Source: Bacteroidales bacterium (GTDB lineage: Bacteria > Bacteroidota > Bacteroidia > Bacteroidales > UBA12077). Taken from it: a stretch of DNA of 8,280 bases. Shown piece after piece: positions 5,754 through 8,280 of the stretch; position 1 is the stretch's first letter, and every line of letters starts with the position of its first letter. A model generated the notes under the pieces. It was not told the DNA's origin. It made no database searches and saw nothing but the letters and a program-made list of their open reading frames with translations. The stretch is taken from positions 1 to 8,280 of the forward strand of contig DAOVYZ010000134.1 of assembly GCA_030635365.1 (NCBI GenBank), read 5' to 3'. A program made the translations under genes and the position numbers.

Positions 5754-6229
5754 AAAAAAATGAACAAATAGAACCAACAAATGGTGCTTTAACCAATCGC
5801 ATGGACATAGGAACAGATAGCTTTAATGAGTTTCAAGCAAATTTATTAAACAAATCAAAGGAGCGTTCAATTGAACAAAAACGGAATATAGAATTATTGG
5901 CTCTTAAATTTAAAATGGAAGATTATTTAAAATCGGAGGGGCATGATATAAGGCTGGCTGGAGAATTCCTAAAGTTATATTTAAAGACTTTACATATTCA
6001 CCAAAATAAGTTTGCCAACTACATAGGACTTAATCCATCAAATTTAAGTAAATTGATTAGCGGAAAACGTCCAATAAACTATGAATTTGCTCTTATATTT
6101 GGAAAAATATTTAACATTGATCCAATGCTGTGGATAGAAATTCAGGCAAAAAATGAGTTGAAAAAACTAAAAAAGGTCAAAAGTAAGAAATATCAAAATT
6201 ACTCTTTAAATGATTTGATTACAGAATAA
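5750..6229 (+). CDS. XRE-family HTH regulator, HigA-like putative antitoxin
   Basis: A 159-residue protein. Residues 1-70 are a charged, mostly helical N-terminal extension, which may be the toxin-contacting part. Residues 72-135 form an XRE helix-turn-helix: FLKLYLKTLHIHQNKFANYIG for the first helices, NPSNLSKLISGKRP (95-108) for the recognition helix, and the HigA/VapI-type ending FNIDPMLWIEIQAKNEL (121-137). The tail is lysine-rich. The start overlaps the upstream gene's stop (ATGA at 5750-5753), which points to translational coupling. The order is toxin first and antitoxin second, as in classical higBA. It would bind and neutralise the GNAT protein and repress the operon; both roles are inferred from the layout. 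The remnant of a group II intron starts two bases after the stop codon, on the other strand. Confidence 0.8.
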   Translation: MKKNEQIEPTNGALTNRMDIGTDSFNEFQANLLNKSKERSIEQKRNIELLALKFKMEDYLKSEGHDIRLAGEFLKLYLKTLHIHQNKFANYIGLNPSNLSKLISGKRPINYEFALIFGKIFNIDPMLWIEIQAKNELKKLKKVKSKKYQNYSLNDLITE

Positions 6230-6230
6230 A

Positions 6231-6269
6231 GTCGAGTAGGTAAAGGAGTTTCACCCCTAAACCTCTCAC
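6231..6269 (-). mobile_element. 3' end (domain VI) of a group II intron, truncated
   Basis: Read on the minus strand, this 39-bp stretch ends CCTACTCGAC. GAGAGG (complement of 6262-6267) pairs with CCT-A-CTC (complement of 6234-6240), leaving one bulged adenosine (complement of 6237). That A is the seventh base from the end, the standard branch-point position, and the end is -AC as required for group II introns (AY). The loop region (GGTTTAGGGGTGAAACTCC) resembles domain VI loops I recall from Bacteroidota introns. Domain V, with its AGC triad and GNRA loop, should lie directly upstream on the minus strand (from about 6270 rightward) but is absent, as is any reverse transcriptase. It cannot splice or move. 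It abuts the stop codon of the XRE gene in antisense orientation. Confidence 0.55.
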
Positions 6270-6278
6270 TTTATCAAC

Positions 6279-6317
6279 GGGATAAGAAACGGGGCGAAAT
6301 CCCGCCAAATCTTACCC
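6279..6317. repeat. GC-rich imperfect hairpin
   Basis: GGG-A-TAAGA (6279-6287) pairs with TCTTACCC (6310-6317) with one bulged A, and inside it CGGG (6290-6293) pairs with CCCG (6301-6304) around a seven-base loop. Positions 6231-6330 are about 47% G+C against roughly 30% around them. No T run follows on the plus strand, so it is not a standard terminator. It may be further intron-derived or other foreign sequence, or a structural element in the trailer of the GNAT-XRE transcript. Confidence 0.5.
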
Positions 6318-6357
6318 TCAACACGTTAAGTTATACTTGCACACAACTTATAACTTT

Positions 6358-6387
6358 TTGGTTATTTGTATAGTCTATTATTTTTTG
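6358..6387 (+). promoter_or_regulatory. likely promoter of the secreted TPR-like protein gene
   Basis: TTG (6358-6360) and, 18 nt later, TATTTTTTG (6379-6387), a TAnnTTTG match with one extra base. The start would be near 6394, about 35 nt before the ATG at 6429. An 8-bp inverted repeat, AAGTTATA (6328-6335) and TATAACTT (6349-6356), lies directly upstream and could be an operator, although an A+T-rich palindrome of this size may be chance. Confidence 0.35.
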
Positions 6388-6428
6388 TACTTTTAATCAT
6401 AACTAATAATTATTAAAACCTTTAAGTT

Positions 6429-7472
6429 ATGACCCTGGTAAATATTCAAAAACGAATTGGAATTGTAGCACTTTTATTAATTCTATCTGTTATGGCATTT
6501 GCTCAAAAAACAGATATGAATAATGTAAAAATCAGCTATACGCAATTACCCTTACAACCTCTTGATGAAAGTATTAAAACATACAAATCTGTATTAAGTA
6601 TGGACGTTACTCTAGAAAATACAGATCTTAATAAATTAAAAAATCAATATCTAAAATTACAGGGATATTCAAAATCTGAAGATCAAAGTGATATTTTAAT
6701 TGCAGTTAATTTTGAAGATTTCCAAATCAACAAGGAACTTATTACAAAAGATGTTTTCAATGTGAATCAAGGGAAGAATGTTACAGGCTATTATTATAAA
6801 ATCAATTGTATATATCCTGTAAGCCTTAAATTAACAAGCAATGATGGGGCGACTATTTTTGAGCAACCAATTGAACATGATGAGAAACTTTTGAATATCG
6901 ATTTTGAAAAATGGACTTATTCAACTTCTGAACTAGACTCAAAATTTAATGCCCAACAAGATGAACTTTTTAAAGACTTAAAAAACAAATGTGATAAAAA
7001 GGCTCTAACAGAAATTAAAAATACACTGGCAAGCAATTTCTCTTACCTTGAGGTAACTAAAAAAATAAAAATTGCATCGGGGAAAGGAAAAAAGATGGAT
7101 TATTCTGATTTAGAATCTGCCATACTCAATATGGAAAAAGCTTTTGAAATGATTTCTTCCCAGTCTGCTCCTGATGACATAAACACAGAGTTAAATAATG
7201 CAATTGCCGTTTGGGAAAATGCCCTTAAAGAATCATCTTCAGATAAAAAAGCAAGAATTAATGAGCAAATCACCACCATGCTATATTATAACATGGGCAT
7301 AGCTTATTGGTGGATGTTAGACTTTACAAAAGCATTTGAAAATATAGAAAAAGCTTCAAAATATAATTCAGAGAGTAACAAACCGTCATCATCTAATAAA
7401 AAACTTATTAAGAAAGTAAGTGAAGAAATTGCCGATTATAAGAGAAGGCTGGAGGTACACGAGAAAATATAG
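6429..7472 (+). CDS. secreted protein of unknown function with C-terminal TPR-like helices
   Basis: A 347-residue protein with a signal peptide (about 1-26, ending AFAQ) and no lipobox Cys, so probably soluble in the periplasm. Residues 30-180 look beta-rich and do not match a domain I can name; SDILIAVNFEDFQI and YYYKINCIYPVSLKLTSNDGATIFEQ suggest a compact sandwich-like domain. From about 185 onward it is helical and charged. Residues 286-312 (YYNMGIAYWWMLDFTKAFENIEKASKY) have the spacing of a tetratricopeptide repeat (the 'G.ay..l.dy.kAie...kAl' pattern). TPRs mediate protein contacts, so a role in an envelope complex is possible but only inferred. The ATG at 6429 gives the signal peptide. 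It stands alone, reading toward the flavoprotein gene with 26 bp between the two stop codons. No terminator hairpin was seen in that gap. Confidence 0.75.
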   Translation: MTLVNIQKRIGIVALLLILSVMAFAQKTDMNNVKISYTQLPLQPLDESIKTYKSVLSMDVTLENTDLNKLKNQYLKLQGYSKSEDQSDILIAVNFEDFQINKELITKDVFNVNQGKNVTGYYYKINCIYPVSLKLTSNDGATIFEQPIEHDEKLLNIDFEKWTYSTSELDSKFNAQQDELFKDLKNKCDKKALTEIKNTLASNFSYLEVTKKIKIASGKGKKMDYSDLESAILNMEKAFEMISSQSAPDDINTELNNAIAVWENALKESSSDKKARINEQITTMLYYNMGIAYWWMLDFTKAFENIEKASKYNSESNKPSSSNKKLIKKVSEEIADYKRRLEVHEKI

Positions 7473-7498
7473 ATTGCCGGATCATTTGGTTTAAATGC

Positions 7499-8280
7499 TT
7501 AATTCGCCATGCTCGAATTACCAGCTAGCCATCCTGTAGAGTATGCTATTTGAAGGTTATAACCCCCGGTTTCAGCATCAAGGTCAATGATTTCGCCTGC
7601 AAAAAAGAGTCCTGAGATCAATTTGGATTCCATTGTCTTAGAATATATTTCATTCGTAGAAACACCCCCGGCAGTTATTATAGCTTCTTTGAATGAACGA
7701 TGATTTGTAATCGTAAAACGTAAATTTTTTAGGTAAAATCGAATTTTTTTTCGCTCATTTGATGAAATTTGGTGACATTCTTTTTCGGGGTCAAGCCCTA
7801 AAAGATCAATAAAACCAGAAATCATTGCTACGGGCAACCAGTTACGAAATATATTTCCTATCTTTTTCTTGCCGTGTTCATTCAGGTCACGAATCAATCG
7901 ATTATCTAATTTTTGATCATCAAGGGTCGGTTTTAAGTCAATCGTGATTTCCACTTTATTATTCTTTTGCAGCTCATCAACAACAAGCCTGCTTAGAGTC
8001 AGTATAATGGGGCCAGATAGGCCAAAGTCCATGAAAAGTAATTCCCCAAAAGCTTCATCTACTTTTTTATTGTTTACCCATACAACAGCTTTTACATTTT
8101 TCAAATTAAGCCCTTGTAGCCGTTGTGCCATATCACCTTCTGTTTCTATGGGCACTAAAGCAGGCCGTAGCTTTTCTATTGAATGACCCACTTGCCGGGC
8201 TAGTTCATGACCTTCTCCATTTGAACCTGTCGCAGGGTAAGATTTCCCACCCGTTGCAAGAATAATATTTTTGGCTGATA
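7499..8280 (-). CDS. BaiN/HI0933-family NAD(P)/FAD-dependent oxidoreductase, C-terminal part
   Basis: The gene reads leftward and its 5' end lies beyond the right edge. About 260 codons are present, beginning in SAKNIILATGGKSYPATGSN (complement of about 8220-8278), the conserved ATGGxSYPxTG motif of this flavoprotein family. Further matches are PALVPIET, the FGLSGP turn in LLFMDFGLSGPIIL, and the C-terminal FAD-contacting block: TAGGVSTNEI, TMESKLISGLFFAGEIID, then DAETGGYNLQIAYSTG. The family's full length is about 400 residues, so the N-terminal dinucleotide-binding GxGxxG segment is outside the window. Members are flavoproteins of poorly known physiological role; the characterised BaiN acts on bile-acid intermediates, but general homologues in Bacteroidota should not be given that function. 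The C-terminus is complete (stop at 7499-7501). It is convergent with the secreted protein gene. Confidence 0.92.
   Translation of the reverse strand, partial: SAKNIILATGGKSYPATGSNGEGHELARQVGHSIEKLRPALVPIETEGDMAQRLQGLNLKNVKAVVWVNNKKVDEAFGELLFMDFGLSGPIILTLSRLVVDELQKNNKVEITIDLKPTLDDQKLDNRLIRDLNEHGKKKIGNIFRNWLPVAMISGFIDLLGLDPEKECHQISSNERKKIRFYLKNLRFTITNHRSFKEAIITAGGVSTNEIYSKTMESKLISGLFFAGEIIDLDAETGGYNLQIAYSTGWLAGNSSMAN

Noticed and set aside
3264..5767. Short minus-strand reading frames opposite the plus-strand genes (3264-3491, 3950-4132, 5540-5767)
   Set aside because: Each lies wholly or almost wholly opposite well-supported genes and has no start context or recognisable motif.
6279..6317. 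Rho-independent terminator for the GNAT-XRE operon
   Set aside because: The stem is followed by CTCAACACG and not by a T run.
7944..8186. Plus-strand reading frame opposite the flavoprotein
   Set aside because: It is the complement of strongly conserved flavoprotein sequence, and its serine/threonine-rich translation has no family features.
1..8280. Insertion sequence, CRISPR array, tRNA or rRNA
   Set aside because: No transposase, terminal inverted repeats, regularly spaced repeats or RNA-gene signatures were seen on either strand.

Overview
The window is about 70% A+T. It carries several short secreted proteins whose signal peptides end in 'Q' (AQ or SQ), Bacteroidota-type promoters (TTG, about 19 nt, TAnnTTTG or TAnnTTCA) and protein families typical of that phylum. 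I read it as chromosomal DNA of a Bacteroidota bacterium; the species cannot be told from the sequence.

Left part (1-4277), an envelope-protein region that has been rearranged. A secreted alpha/beta hydrolase (77-847) is followed by a predicted outer-membrane/periplasmic protein (1080-2126), a gene-poor stretch with degraded material (2127-2684), a short and possibly broken secreted protein (2685-3077), a predicted outer-membrane barrel protein with an N-terminal 'YLKNGS-ii-G' domain (3089-3781) and a four-helix membrane protein (3828-4277). Two unrelated direct repeats alternate here as A-B-A-B. Repeat A (857-930 and 2568-2641) carries a promoter in each copy. Repeat B is a 129-bp internal piece of the four-helix gene (3948-4076) that reappears with two mismatches at 2126-2254, starting on the last base of the preceding stop codon. 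A lone TonB C-terminal fragment (2410-2535) lies between B1 and A2.

Middle part (4358-6428). A CPBP (CAAX-protease-like) membrane protein is followed by a compact two-gene unit with its own promoter: a GNAT-fold protein (5265-5753) and an overlapping XRE/HigA-like regulator (5750-6229). This has the layout of a toxin-antitoxin operon. Immediately after the regulator's stop codon, on the opposite strand, lies what I read as the 3' end of a group II intron: domain VI with a bulged branch-point A seven bases from the intron end. Domain V and the rest are missing. A GC-rich hairpin follows.

Right part (6429-8280). A secreted protein of unknown function with a TPR-like C-terminus (6429-7472) converges on the C-terminal part of a BaiN/HI0933-type flavoprotein (7499 to beyond the right edge, minus strand).

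No complete mobile element, CRISPR array, tRNA or rRNA was seen. The points most worth following are the A-B-A-B repeat architecture with swapped contents, the GNAT-XRE pair, and the intron remnant abutting it.
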